This document shows positions 47,263-59,049 of a stretch of DNA of 64,000 bases, one piece after another. Origin of the DNA: Andrena cerasifolii (Eukaryota; Arthropoda; Insecta; Hymenoptera; Andrenidae). Every line of letters begins with the position of its first letter. Position 1 is the first letter of the stretch. The DNA lies in assembly GCF_050908995.1 (NCBI RefSeq), contig NC_135121.1, positions 3,658,001 through 3,722,000 on the forward strand, in the 5' to 3' direction. Both the position numbers and the translations under genes were made by a program. The notes beneath the pieces are model-generated. The model searched no databases. It was not told the DNA's origin and worked only from the letters and a program-made list of their open reading frames with translations.

Positions 47263-49520
47263 CTTCCCCTCTTCCATCCTCTTACCGTCCACACCCCTTC
47301 CCGTTTGCCTACCATAGCTACCTCGACACGGAACCGTCCCTGCCACCACGGCAACCCGATATTTTATACCGTGAAACCTGTCTGTCTCTCCGACCGGCCC
47401 CGCTTAATAAGCAGCTTTCAAAATAGAAATGTAATGGGCCAGTGGGGAAGGGAATGTCGGGTGATTGATTGCTCGCTCAGCGACTTACCGACTTGCCACA
47501 GCCCACGGGGTAACGAATGACAGCCACTTAAACGCTATTTGCCTACAGTTTTGTAAAAGCGTTTTAATTATCGCCCGACCGCACCTCGATTTTGTTGCGC
47601 ATTGAGTCACCGGATACTGAACGCTCCTTGCGACCGATCTCTTTTCCTTTCCTTATTATCGGAGAACAACATTGTTCAGCAATGAGCAACGCGTACCGGG
47701 AGGGGTCACGTTCTTTCGGGATTCGACTGCCCGTCGAATGCTGCTTCTGTTCCTCTAACCGGTAACAAGTTTTCCTAATGTTATCGCAACATCTCATGGT
47801 TCGTTGCACTTACAGTTAGGTACTATTAGTTATGCTATCATCTGTGGCTTGCCTCGCAAACAATCTCTGAGAACCTACGCTATTCGTAAGGAAAATTGCT
47901 TTCTCGATAAATATTAGAAACCACTTTCGTAATGCCGTCGCAAATAGTATTTATCTGGACGCTCAGCGGTAGTCGAAGGTTCGGCGCACATGTACGTCTG
48001 TATGCCCGCAGCGACGCATCGTGGCCGTTCCACCCGCCAAGTATGGTCGTTAAAAAACTTGAATATTAGCCGCGTTGAAACTCAAACGTTCCGCGCGGTT
48101 AGGAGATTGCGGCCATTTCACTTAGCGCGACTTAAGTGAGATAAAGCGATCGATGAAGTAGCTATGCTACAGGGTAATTACGACGAATTATGACAATGTC
48201 CAAACACTGTGTACGCAGACCGCATACCGGCGGTAAGCAATAGTTTGGGGAACACATCGCGCTGGAATGTGACTGGACACTATCTCAGAAACGCATACAG
48301 GTATGTTAGTAGCTATTTGAATTTGTATTCACGATGTTTTTGATCTTTCTAAACACTACGATATACGACAGTAGGGAAACACTTTATGCAACGGGATATT
48401 TTTCAGTCGCATTGCTTTTAGCCGAATCCGATTTTCACTGCGAAATTGGAACGAGTATTACCGTAACAGTTTCTCTACTATTTCTGTATTTTATCCCTTA
48501 AATAATAATGCATATTTGTGCAAACAAGTTTTATAACCGTTACTTAATCGATACCTGAACTTTCTACTGACAACGAGATTACGTATTCAACGGTTATTTC
48601 GATAGGGGCAGAAAGTATTAATTATTGCAGCGTCGAGGAAAATAGACCGAGGATGTAAATATACGGACAGAAAATATAGTAAATATAGCAATGGGGCTAT
48701 CGTTAAATTTTTATAATCCTTGTCCTCATCGGAGGGTCTGGAACGACAATGACGTGCAATATGGAGAAGAGGGCGTTTGAAATGTAAAACACTCATAAAA
48801 GTTCCGTCCGTAAACCTAATTGGCCTTCCTTCGAGGCTAATATAATAAAGGCAGCTACGCGAAATTTACAATGTTTGTGTTCGTCAGAAATAGAGTCAAC
48901 GTCACGGTGTTGATACTATTTAATTACAATATACAATTTTAGGGAAAGCAGGGAGCAACAAACACCTGTGTCTGCCCGCATTTAATTCCCATTTTCAATC
49001 AGAGTTAGAAACAAGCTGATATTAAATCTCTATATTATATAATATTTCCCAGAAGAAATAAAGGTCTCGTGGAGCTTGCAACTCTGCTTCCACAGAATGC
49101 TTCTTTTTTTCTTTCTGTCTATCCCTCCTTTCCTTTCCATCCCTTCCCCCTTGCCAGTGTTTCTGTGAAGTTATGGCGCCGTTAATACCCCAATGGCAAG
49201 GTCTTTGACGTTTTGACGCTGACGGATGAGTTTACGGCTAATATAGTTCTCTTTCATCTTCACCGCTCCTTTAGCCAACGTTTCGAAGATTTCAAGACGA
49301 CAGCTACCAGGCGGGTAACGATTCAGCTTTGATGTATTATTGACGGCTGCACTGGCATAAACAACCTTTGCCAAGTAAAATCTAATGGCAAGTATGTATA
49401 GTATAATGAATATACCTATATTTCTTCAACCGGGGAAAAAAGTATACCGCGTTTTTGTAAAAATATAACTTTGACATATAGAAAGAAAGAAATAAAATAC
49501 TATGTGCAGATATTTTTAGA
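47263..49520. other. Transposon-free upstream flank of the zinc-finger gene
   Basis: No coding frame with a motif and no repeat structure. Composition is balanced. Plausibly regulatory DNA because it is upstream of a developmental transcription factor and clear of insertions, but no specific binding sites are claimed. Confidence 0.4.
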
Positions 49521-49582
49521 TACAGGCTAGACTGGGGGCGGTAGTAACACTTTAACTTTGGAATACGATTACGTAATAACTA

Positions 49583-49799
49583 GGGGTAAAGGGCCCACTT
49601 ACTGACACCTAAAAAATTACTGTCACCTTAAGCTATTTTACTTAAAATAACGAACAAATAAATGTTGCAAAGTCATACACAAAAAGAATTATGTAACTCA
49701 ACCTATAATCTATACTATAGTTTATTTATTCGTTATTTTAAGTAAAATAGCTTAAGGTGACAGTAATTGGTTAGGTGTCAGTAATTGGGTCCTTTACCC
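49583..49799. mobile_element. 217-bp MITE nested in the 49.5-50.7 kb element
   Basis: The ends GGGGTAAAGGGCCCACTTAC and, from outside, GGGTAAAGGACCCAATTACT are flanked by TA. The arms run on through TGACACC and CTGTCACCTTAAGCTATTTT to a centre near 49,690. Near-perfect arm identity suggests a recent insertion. Confidence 0.85.
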
Positions 49800-50479
49800 T
49801 ATCACAGTTAGAACAAAAGTTCTTGTACGAAAATGTTACGTACTTATCTGACATTATTGAGAACACAACAGTTTCGCTGCGTGTCAAATAATATCCGGGT
49901 TATTAATACAAAATGAGGGGGGGAGAAAGTGTTACAACCGCCCCTGACCCCTGGTCGGTTGTAACACTGCAATGGGGTTGAAAGTAGCACAAATTGAACT
50001 TTATGAAATTAAAATATTTATTAATTTTGATTATAATAGTAAATGAAAAAAGGAAAATTTATAAGCAATTATGCGTTATCGCAATTGTGGCAGACATAGA
50101 AAACGTTTTGGCTGGTACATTCGTCATGTGATCAATTCTTATATTCAGTACATTGCACCCATTTTTAATTTGTTTGCTTGTGCTGTGCTATATTATTCCA
50201 TGAAAACAAGACAATATTATTCATCTTCTTTGTCACTTTTTCTATCGTGGTACAATCGCCCCCAGCCAGGCTTTTGAACTTAAATTACAAATTTTGATTA
50301 ACGAGACAATTAAGAGCGATAACTAACGACCAGTATTACTTTAAAAATGGTCAGATAAATATTAAAAAAAAATAATAAAAAACATGAACTTGCAAAGAGA
50401 GTATTTATATTACAATTTTAAATCAGTAAGAAAAAGTTACTTTAGGGTATCGAAAAGCTATTTTCTTCACTATACATTA

Positions 50480-50534
50480 GGGCGGAGCGGAAAATTCAAA
50501 TTTAAATTTTCGCCTATATAGTATCGCTCCGCCC
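50480..50534. mobile_element. 55-bp deletion form of the GGGCGGAGCG MITE
   Basis: Flanked by TA (50,478-50,479 and 50,535-50,536) with ends GGGCGGAGCG and CGCTCCGCCC. In reverse orientation it consists of the first ~35 and last ~25 bases of the 282-bp copy at 35,375-35,656, joined in an AT-rich run. Both ends and target sites are intact. Confidence 0.85.
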
Positions 50535-50861
50535 TACTATACATATCTATTGTGTATCTATACTGCTGGAACATGGATGTGTGTATTCCAAATGTCATTC
50601 TTCATCGTTATATCCAAAACTTGTGTTAATACCTATCGTGTGTTCTGAGATATTTAACGTGTTACAACCGCCCCCGGTCTACCCTACAAAGGTTTATAGA
50701 TAGTAGGGCTGGGACTATTTGTTGAATTTTTCGGTAATCGAATATTCGAATACCTCAGTTGCTCAATTATTTGGCGGATATAATTCGAATTTCCAAGTAT
50801 TCGAATACTATTCGAATACCTCAGTTACTCAATTATTTGGCGAATATAATTCGAATTTCCA

Positions 50862-51018
50862 AGTATTCGAATACTATTCGAATATCCAAGTATTCGAATA
50901 CTATTCGAATATCCAAGTATTCGAATACTATTCGAATATCCAAGTATTCGAATACTATTCGAATATCCAAGTATTCGAATACTATTCGAATATCCAAGTA
51001 TTCGAATACTATTCGAAT
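50862..51018. repeat. 27-bp minisatellite, six units
   Basis: AGTATTCGAATACTATTCGA plus ATATCCA repeats at 50,862, 50,889, 50,916, 50,943, 50,970 and 50,997, virtually without change. Each unit contains two TTCGAA palindromes. Just before it, a 66-base unit containing TACCTCAGTTGCTCAATTAT is also duplicated (50,752 and 50,818). Confidence 0.9.
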
Positions 51019-51117
51019 GCTGATGTATTCGAATACTGATGTCTTCGAATGCTGATGTATTCGAATACTGATGTCTTCGAATGCTGATGTATTCGAATAC
51101 TGATGTCTTCGAATAGT
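51019..51117. repeat. 16/32-bp minisatellite
   Basis: Alternating 16-base units TATTCGAATACTGATG and TCTTCGAATGCTGATG, about six in all, adjoining the 27-bp array. Confidence 0.85.
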
Positions 51118-53463
51118 ATGGTGTGAATTATAAATCAAGTTCTTTAGGTTCATTTGTCAGGGTGAAATCTTGTAAGCTAATTTTGACCCACTTCATGAGT
51201 ACTCATGTATTCGAATAGTATTCAAATAATAACATTCGAATTTCTCAAATATTCGAAGTTTATTCGTAGCATTCGAATACTTGTAAAATATTCGAATATT
51301 AAATTATTCGAATAGTTCCAACTCTAATAGATAGGGGTGTGTGTGAAATAATTGATAAACGGTAGAATAAACAAAGGACCTTAAGAATTTTTTTTTCACC
51401 ATTTCTTATGCAAATTCTGATCGCACGAGAGAAAAGATTTTTGAGGCGATGCCACAGTCATTTCGTATCTTTCAAATGTAACTTTATATTTGTTCAGTTT
51501 TTGAATAGGAAACAAAACTTTTCATGAATTTTCATTTTGCAAATATCCTTCCGTTTTTAAATTTGTTGAGTTTGGTTTTAATAAAGCATTGAAAAGTGGG
51601 ACCCTGTGTTAATCATGGTCAATTTGGAAAACAAATTCCAACCATTACATTTTACTGAAAAAGTTATGAATGTGAAGTTTCTTAAAAAATAACAGATTAA
51701 ATAATTATGAGTTTCGAATTTATCACCTTATTTAAGTATTTCGAAAGAATTACTCCTATTTTCAAATTTTCGTAAAACTCGAGGTGCCCCTTTTTAGGTG
51801 CTTGTTTCTTCAAATTATATGGCACAACAAAAACAGGTATATTTAAATTCAGTGTTTCTACGGTATTTTGGAAATAAGGAGATTAGAGGGCACATTTGGA
51901 ATACTATATTTACACGGAACTTGTAGTCAACGCGCTTGCCGTGAAATCTGTGAAGAAGAGGTAGTGTAATAAAGAAAATAATGGGGACTCTCACTTTGCA
52001 AGCACAGAGCGGCACGTCGCGTTCTTCACGATTTGTTGTGACAGGGTAATAATGTTTCCAACCATTGTCAACCCGGATTAGGACACTGGTTACATACCTC
52101 TGCGAGGATCAAGGAATCGGAGAGGGCAGGGCACTAAAAGTTTTACAAACCGTATTATAAAGATGTCAAATGACGCCATTAAACTTCAAATTGCTGATGA
52201 GGTGCCATTCCATGGATTAACAAACAGATTCCCAATTTCTTACAGACCTATCTATCTTAAAAAAAATAATAAAACTACTTCTTTTAGATGTAATTTTGCA
52301 CGTAAATTATGTAATTGATTTTAATATAATTATCTCACAAAGAGTGAATTAATGATTAAACTGATTTTCCCTCTAGCGCATAATAGTATTGATTTAGACA
52401 CAGTTTGCCTTTAATTTCCCCTCTTCAAGAGCCGAGGAAATTTGTAATCTATGTGTCAATTTGGATCAGGTATGAAACCGCAGTGGCTTTTCGAACAGCG
52501 GGGCGATTTTGTTTGGAACGTAACAATACTTTCGCCATACTTCAGGATAATCGCCCTTCATGACGTATTGTGACCATACGATTTCGCTTCGGGGACAATG
52601 GATACTACTAGAGCCCTGGACAAAAGTGTAAAAATGCTGACAAGCGGATAATAAAGGAGGCAGTCAGTCACTTTGAGAGATGGTGTGGAACAAAGGGGAT
52701 GAGTGAAGAAGAAGAGGGGAGGCCTGGGGAAAGTTGCTCGGTGAGCCGTGAAAGGGAAAAAGATAGATGAACGCAAACGCAGTTGGCGTGTACAGAGGAG
52801 AAACAGAATTTGCGGCCGGTAATAAATCATAGCAATCTCCTTTCTTTCCCTCCGCCTCGCCCCTTATTCATTTTATAGCGAGCTGGGAACGCAGAATGAC
52901 AAGGCGGCGCTACGTGATTATTTACATATCGTTGGCCCCGAATGCGAGCCTATTCTCTGTCAATTCCCGCGCGAAATATGCCGCGGCCGCTGTGCGTTCA
53001 CATTCAAATTCACGATTATAACCATTCAGGAACGTCCGTGCACCATTTATCGGCGTTTCGCTCTGCCGCGGCTCCTGTCATACTTACGTGCGCACGATGG
53101 AAAAAGGTTAAAGTGCCTGACGATTAGGCGATATCTTTCGCGGGGCATTCTCAGCGCGTCGCCGCTGATTGTCAGGCATTCGTGGGACACGTAACGCGCC
53201 CAGCGCTGTACTTCTGAAAACCGATTATGCACGGCAATATTATAGGATGCAATGCGGCGATAATAATAGGAACGGGTAGGTTCAGGCGGTAGACCCGCTA
53301 TTGCATGCGACTGGCTCGTAATTATTTCTAGTATCACGTTTCACCGGCGCGTTACACAAAAAGGCCACGTCGGCTTCCGACAGCGTGGCAATCGATACAT
53401 TGACCAGGGAAAAGAATGTGAAGAAAATATGCGCGGCAATAATAATAACAGAGGGGCGAGGCG

Positions 53464-53491
53464 AGGGGGGGAGGGAGGGGAGGGAGGGGGG
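53464..53491 (+). repeat. G-rich tract, potential G-quadruplex
   Basis: Runs of three to six G separated by single A bases (GGGGGGGAGGGAGGGG and on). Four or more G-runs lie within 28 bases on the plus strand. Confidence 0.7.
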
Positions 53492-53660
53492 CGCGTAGAG
53501 GCGGTGGGAAGGGATGGAGACGTAGACAGAAATACGAAGCTGGTGCAGCACAGACACTCGGCAAGGGCCTCATGTTTAAATCAGCGATAACGAGAAGCCT
53601 CGGTGACATATGTCACTGTCGCTGTCAGCCGGCTACACAATCAATATAGTCACCCACCCG

Positions 53661-53705
53661 TCTGTTCGTTCGTTCGTTCGTTCGTCCGTTTGTCCGTCTG
53701 TCCGC
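53661..53705. repeat. (GTTC)n/(GTCC)n microsatellite
   Basis: Five GTTC units grading into GTCC and GTCT units, then into CTGC-rich sequence up to about 53,755. Confidence 0.8.
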
Positions 53706-53859
53706 CTGCTAGCTTGCTCTCAGCCTGCCTGCCGGCCTGACTGCCTGCCTGCTTTTCAACCTTCACATGCATAGACCGTATTCCACCCGATAATGTATTC
53801 GGTACGTGACTTCGTATTCGACAAATACAAGAGCGTCCTCGGTCCGGCGGCTCGGCAAT

Positions 53860-53882
53860 GCGATGCGATGCGATGCGATGCG
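53860..53882. repeat. (GCGAT)n microsatellite
   Basis: GATGC pentamer repeated four to five times without change. Confidence 0.8.
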
Positions 53883-54170
53883 GCCGCGACCCGGACCAGC
53901 CGGCATTGCCAACTATCTTCGCTGCCGGCCAAAAGACATTTGTTTTTATGGAAAACGAATCGCGTAATAGGAAGCTTTTCCCTTTCTCAACGGCCACTTT
54001 CTTTCGGGCGTTTCGGAGCTACTTCACCGCCGGATCTCTGTAATCGCGCGATCCCATTCTCGTTGCCATCTCGTCTCTGCTTGTAGCTTACCGATCTGCC
54101 ATTATTCGTTTCGGATTGAATTTACGGATTACAGGGTTCGACGAAATTTTACTTTTTTTGCGGACTTCGA

Positions 54171-56268
54171 ACATTCAATAGCCGTTTTTTTTTATAGATT
54201 TTTGTGCACTGAAAACGAATCCGCAAACCGTTTGTCGCCACCGCCCTCAGTTTTTGAGAAATTCGATTTCGAAAAATATTGCAAATTTTCAACTTTGAAC
54301 ATCTTTTGTGGCGAAACGGTAATAGTTATTCGGTTGCTTGATGTGTCTAATTATTCTATGAACCCTCCGAATACAACGATATAAAAGCACACCTGAAATG
54401 CACTCATTTTTGAAGATATCTTTCAATTTATTTCCAAAACTAAGGGTCTAGGAGGAAATCTGACTATTCCATGAGATGCAGCAGACATTTTTCCACCGGA
54501 AAGCATCAACAGAAGTGGTAAGTCACGTTTTGTTTTCAATACAGAAGCGAAATAGTTTGGCAAAACGTGCGGCGCGGACAGTGGTAGTCACGCGCGTTAA
54601 GCGATTGTGTTACGCTGAGCGGCAGTGGATCGCGCGCCGCCGTTGACTACCACTGTCGACGCCGCACGTTTTGCCAAACTATTTCGCTTCTGTATTGAAA
54701 ACGAAACGTGACTTACCACTTCTGTTGATGCTTTCCGATGGAAAATTGTCTGCTGCATCTCGTGAAATAGTCAGATTTCCTCCTCGACACTCAGTTTTGG
54801 AAATAAATTGAAAAATATCTTCAAAAATGAGTGCATTTCGGGTGTACTCTTATATCGTTGTATTCGGAGGGTTCATAGAATAATTTGGCGCAACAAGCAA
54901 CCGAATAACTATTACCGTTACAACAGAAAAAATGTTCAAAGTTGAAAATTTGCTGTTTTTTCTGAAAATCGAATTTCTCAAAAACTGAAGTTGATGGCGA
55001 CAAACGGTTTGCAGATTCGTTTTCACGGCTAAAACCTGTAAGAAACGGCTGTTGAATGTTACTAATCCAGATGGCTGTAGAACAGAAGTGGTAAGTCACG
55101 TTTTGTTCTCAACACAGAAGAGAAATGGTTGTTTGGAAAAACGTGTGCTGTCGACAGTGGTAGTCACGCGCGTTAAGCGATACTGATACGCTGAGCGGCA
55201 GTGTATCGCGCGGCGGGGTTGACTACCACTGTGGACGCCGCACGTTTTGCCAAACTATTTCGCTTCTGTATTGAAAACAAAACGTGACTTACCACTTCTG
55301 TTGATGCTTTCCGATGGAAAATTGTCTGCTGCATCTCGTGGAATAGTCAGATTTCCTCCTCGACCCTTAGTTTTCGAAATAAATTGAAAAATATCTTCAA
55401 AAATGAGGGCATTTCGGGTGTACTTTTATATCGTTGTATTCGGAGGGTTCATAGAATAATTTGACGCAACGAGCAACCGAATAACTATTACTGTTTCGAC
55501 ACAAAAGATGTTCAAAGTTGAAAATTTGCAGTTTTTTTAAAAATCAAATTTCTCAAAAACTGAAGTTGATGGCGACAAACGGTTTGCAGATTCGTTTTCA
55601 CGGCTAAAACCTGTAAGAAACGGCTGTTGAATGTTACTAATCCAGATGGCTGTAGAACAGAAGTGGTAAGTCACGTTTTGTTCTCAACACAGAAGAGAAA
55701 TGGTTGTTTGGAAAAACGTGTGCTGTCGACAGTGGTAGTCACGCGCGTTAAGCGATACTGATACGCTGAGCGGCAGTGTATCGCGCGGCGGGGTTGACTA
55801 CCACTGTGGACGCCGCACGTTTTGCCAAACTATTTCGCTTCTGTATTGAAAACAAAACGTGACTTACCACTTCTGTTGATGCTTTCCGATGGAAAATTGT
55901 CTGCTGCATCTCGTGGAATATTCAGATTTTCTCCTCGACCCTTATTTTTGGAAATAAATTTAAAAATATCTGTAAAAGTGGTTGCATTTCGGGTGTTCTT
56001 ATCCCTCTGATCGATGTTTAAACATATTTAAATGTTCATAATGCAAGAATATTGATAGAATAATTTGGCGCAACAAGCAACCGAATAACTATTACCGTTT
56101 CAACAGAAAAAATGTTCAAAGTTGAAAATTTGCTGTTTTTTCTGAAAATCGAATTTCTCAAAAACTGAAGTTGATGGCGACAAACGGTCTGCGGATTCGT
56201 TTTCTCGGCTAAAACCTCTAAGAAACGGCTATTGAATGTTACTAATCCAGATGTCTGTAGAACTGTGT
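54171..56268. mobile_element. Foldback family A, tandemly amplified copy
   Basis: One left arm (from TTCAATAGCCG at 54,171, outer end missing) and a normal centre near 54,620 lead to a right arm. At 55,081 the outer part of this right arm is fused to an internal left-arm sequence (AACAGAAGTGGTAAGTCACG). This centre-plus-right-arm unit is then repeated: junctions at 55,081 and 55,656 (period 575), final end at 56,261 with the genuine terminus AACTGTGTTA. The last unit carries about 30 extra bases near 56,000-56,040. The result has one left arm and three right arms. Confidence 0.85.
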
Positions 56269-56270
56269 TA

Positions 56271-58556
56271 TCTGAGGCCAGGCTATATCGCCGGATTAAT
56301 CTGATTTCGCCACCCAATAAGGCGACAAATTGGGAGGCTTGGCGGGGACCAGGGGATGAATTGGTGTAACCCGATGTTAATATAATATCTTCTGCCGTTG
56401 AGGTTGCGTAATTAAATCTGAGAAAAAAATTTATGAGTACTAAAAATCACGGGGTTTGATTGCAGTTAATGCAGGTAGACGTAAACAGCTTCAGGTAATG
56501 AATACGATGCTTGATTGACTCGAATAACAAGTTAATTGAGACGACAGGCGAGGTGACAGATTGTCAATTGTCTCTGTACTCCGTCTGCTCTGTGCATACA
56601 TATATGTGAACAAATAGCTTTAACAGTGTCAATCAATAATGGCGGCTTATCGATTAAACGACTCTTGTGAAAATGTACGCGATGTCTTTAGTCGATAAAA
56701 AGCACTCGTGGCGATTGATTATAAATTATAACAGGTAATCGACAGCGACGTTTCTCGGGTTGAATAAGGAAAAGATAAATAGCTACTAGTTATTGGACGA
56801 AATTAAAACCATATGCACAGTATTGCAAAAACGTTCATCTACTTCAAAGAAAATTTTAATTACTTTGTTTACGTGAAATAATTAAGGTAATGATCCTATC
56901 TGTACCACTGATGGATACGTGTTCGTGTTTGTTACTTAGATGTCTTACATAGTTATGCAGGTAATTATTGCGTCATTTAATGGCAACTTTCAGGGTAGTA
57001 TAAATCTCGATAATTATTAATTACCTAAAGCACAAATGTCTGTTTATGCGCTTATAAATATGAATGAAGCGAGGTGAAACGCGAAGTGCGGAGATCTAAA
57101 TGATATTCAGCATGTTCAAAGGCTGGACGCTTATGTAAATCATATTAATTTGTGTAATAATAGTTGGGCTAGTATACATAATTGCAGCAAACAAAATGTA
57201 TCCAACTAGAACCCTTTCAGATGCGCGTAGAAAAGTTAATAAAAAATTAATGGATAATTTTTTTAAAGTTTAATAAATTTAAATATCCTGCCAATAAAAT
57301 AATTTATTTTAATATAATTGTAAAGTAATTTAAAATAAATTCTAAATAATATTCTATAGGGTCTTCTCGTCCCCTAAAAAAATCTAAGCATTTTTACTTA
57401 GAATTTACATTAACAACTTAAATCAGAGACAGTAAATATATCATCAACTCGTTCACGCAAGTCTTCAATAAAAAGATTAATAAGCTTTCTTGTTGGGACG
57501 TTACATTTACGTCGCTGCAGTCACTTATGTATCATTGTTACCAAAAAATACAGAACTTATCTAACACGCGAAGTAAAATACGAGTAGAGAATCACATCGA
57601 TTCAAATGTCAGATGTATTAAACATTCACAAGTGTGCGCGTGAATTCTGAGAAAAGTCTGACTACAAGATTGTTCATTTACATATGCTGGCTGCGTCAGC
57701 AATGAAAGTGTGATATGCTCCACAAGGATGCTAGACAAGCATTAAGATTTATGAATCCCGAAATGAAAGAGTGGTTAATGAGATTATTAATAAATTTAAA
57801 CAGCTAAAGCAACTAAAATCACGATTGATAATAATTAGATTGTGGTGATTTAAGACAAGGTCAAGCATGCGATCAATTCTAATCATGAACAGTTGATGGA
57901 ACGTGTATAGAAAAATATTTCGATTGGTGGGACGACCAGGTTCGACTTGAATATTGAAGGTGAAAACGCTCAGGAAAATTTACAGTAAAATTGAAGCACT
58001 AAGTAGTAGTAAAGGCCAGTTAATATAGAGGGACAAAAATCTGTGTGGCAATTATTAGATTGTAAACATAGATAGAGCAGGATCAGACGCAATATGGATG
58101 CTAAAACATATCGCGGCTGTAATTTCTATTAAAGGAGCGCCAAGTGAATACCCAAGAATGTGTAAGCATGATTCTGGTATGATAATGTACTTTCAGTATG
58201 ATTCTATAAGCGTGACCATTCATGTTGCATTTACAAGCCTTGTATTTACATACAGTGATAAGTGCATTTTTAATTATGGCAGAGATTTGTTAATTATAAT
58301 TTAATACCGCTATAGAGCAGAACGAGTTGTGTGTTCGAGAAACAGATTATTGATAAAATTTCTAGTGGGAAATGAGTTTGCAATATTCAAAGTGTGGTAT
58401 GCTCAGTATGTTTGTCTCCTCTTTCGAATGGGCATAACAATTTTATTTATACAAACAGTACAAATAGCAGTACAGATTGATTGCTCATTTTGCCTTCGAA
58501 TTCAAGTAAAATGGTATCTATTTAAATAGGTTTAACGTAATGTATAATTTGCACTA
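56271..58556. other. AT-rich unique non-coding stretch
   Basis: No gene, tandem repeat or inverted-repeat pair recognised over about 2.3 kb. Confidence 0.45.
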
Positions 58557-58570
58557 GGGTAATTCGGGGT

Positions 58571-59049
58571 AACACTGTCCAACAGCCATTTTGGTCTGTA
58601 AGATTCAATAGCCGTTTCTTATAGACTTTTGTGCGCTGAAAACGAATCCGCAAACCGTTTGTCGCCACCGCCCTCAGTTTTTGAGAAATTCGATTTTGAA
58701 AAAAAAACTGCAAATTTTCAAATTTGAAGTAATAGTTATGCGGTTGCTTGATGTGTCAAATTGTTCTATAAACCCTCCCGAATGCAACGATATAAGTTAT
58801 TGGTGCATTATGAACATTTAAATATATTTAAACAACGATCAAAGGGAAAAGAACACCCGAAATTCACCTACTTTTGCTGATATTTTTAAATTTATTTCCA
58901 AAACTAAGGGTCTAAGAGAAAATCTGATTACTCCACGCGACGCGGCAGATAATTTTCCTTCGAAAAGCATCAACAGAAGTGGTAAGTCACGTTTTGTTTT
59001 CAATACAGAAGCGAAATAGTTTGACAAAACGTGCGGCGCATAGTGGTAC
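58571..59049. mobile_element. Foldback family A, single left arm
   Basis: Starts with the family terminus AACACTGTCCAACAGCC and follows the left arm to the centre motif AAAACGTGCGGCGCATAGTG, where it stops abruptly. No right arm. The break coincides with the palindrome centre, as expected if the hairpin was cut or deleted there. Confidence 0.8.

Larger units (their letters stand above)
49523..50684. mobile_element. 1.16-kb TA-flanked element hosting two nested MITEs
   Basis: The left end CAGGCTAGACTGGGGGCGGT is matched by the right end, which reads GGGTAGACCGGGGGCGGTTG from outside; both go on to GTAACAC. TA lies at both borders (49,521-49,522 and 50,685-50,686). Further GGTTGTAACAC and CCGCCCCTGACCCC motifs sit in the middle. 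Two independent TA-flanked MITEs lie inside (49,583-49,799 and 50,480-50,534). No transposase recognised. Confidence 0.7.
50704..51326. mobile_element. hAT-type MITE made of ATTCGAATA minisatellites, perfect 8-bp duplication
   Basis: The ends TAGGGCTGGGACTATTTG and, from outside, TAGAGTTGGAACTATTCG are flanked by identical ATAGATAG at 50,696-50,703 and 51,327-51,334. The body is almost entirely repeats of ATTCGAATA-type sequence (50,752-51,117) followed by unique and then TTCGAATATT-rich sequence. Frames across it (up to 106 codons) only translate the repeat unit and are not genes. Confidence 0.85.
51335..54170. other. Unique non-coding stretch with GC-rich microsatellites
   Basis: No gene recognised. 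The first part is AT-rich; 52,850-54,130 is GC- and CpG-rich and holds the three simple repeats listed separately. Frames in it encode only the repeats. Confidence 0.45.

Noticed and set aside
50862..51117. Regularly spaced repeats that could suggest a CRISPR array
   Set aside because: The units are contiguous with no unique spacers and the genome is eukaryotic; this is a minisatellite.
50719..51153. Open frames of about 100 codons across the minisatellite
   Set aside because: A 27-base unit keeps frames open on both strands automatically; the peptides are only repeats of nine residues.
53650..53997. 115-codon minus-strand frame with Lys/Arg/Thr/Gly repeats
   Set aside because: It translates the GTTC/CTGC microsatellites.
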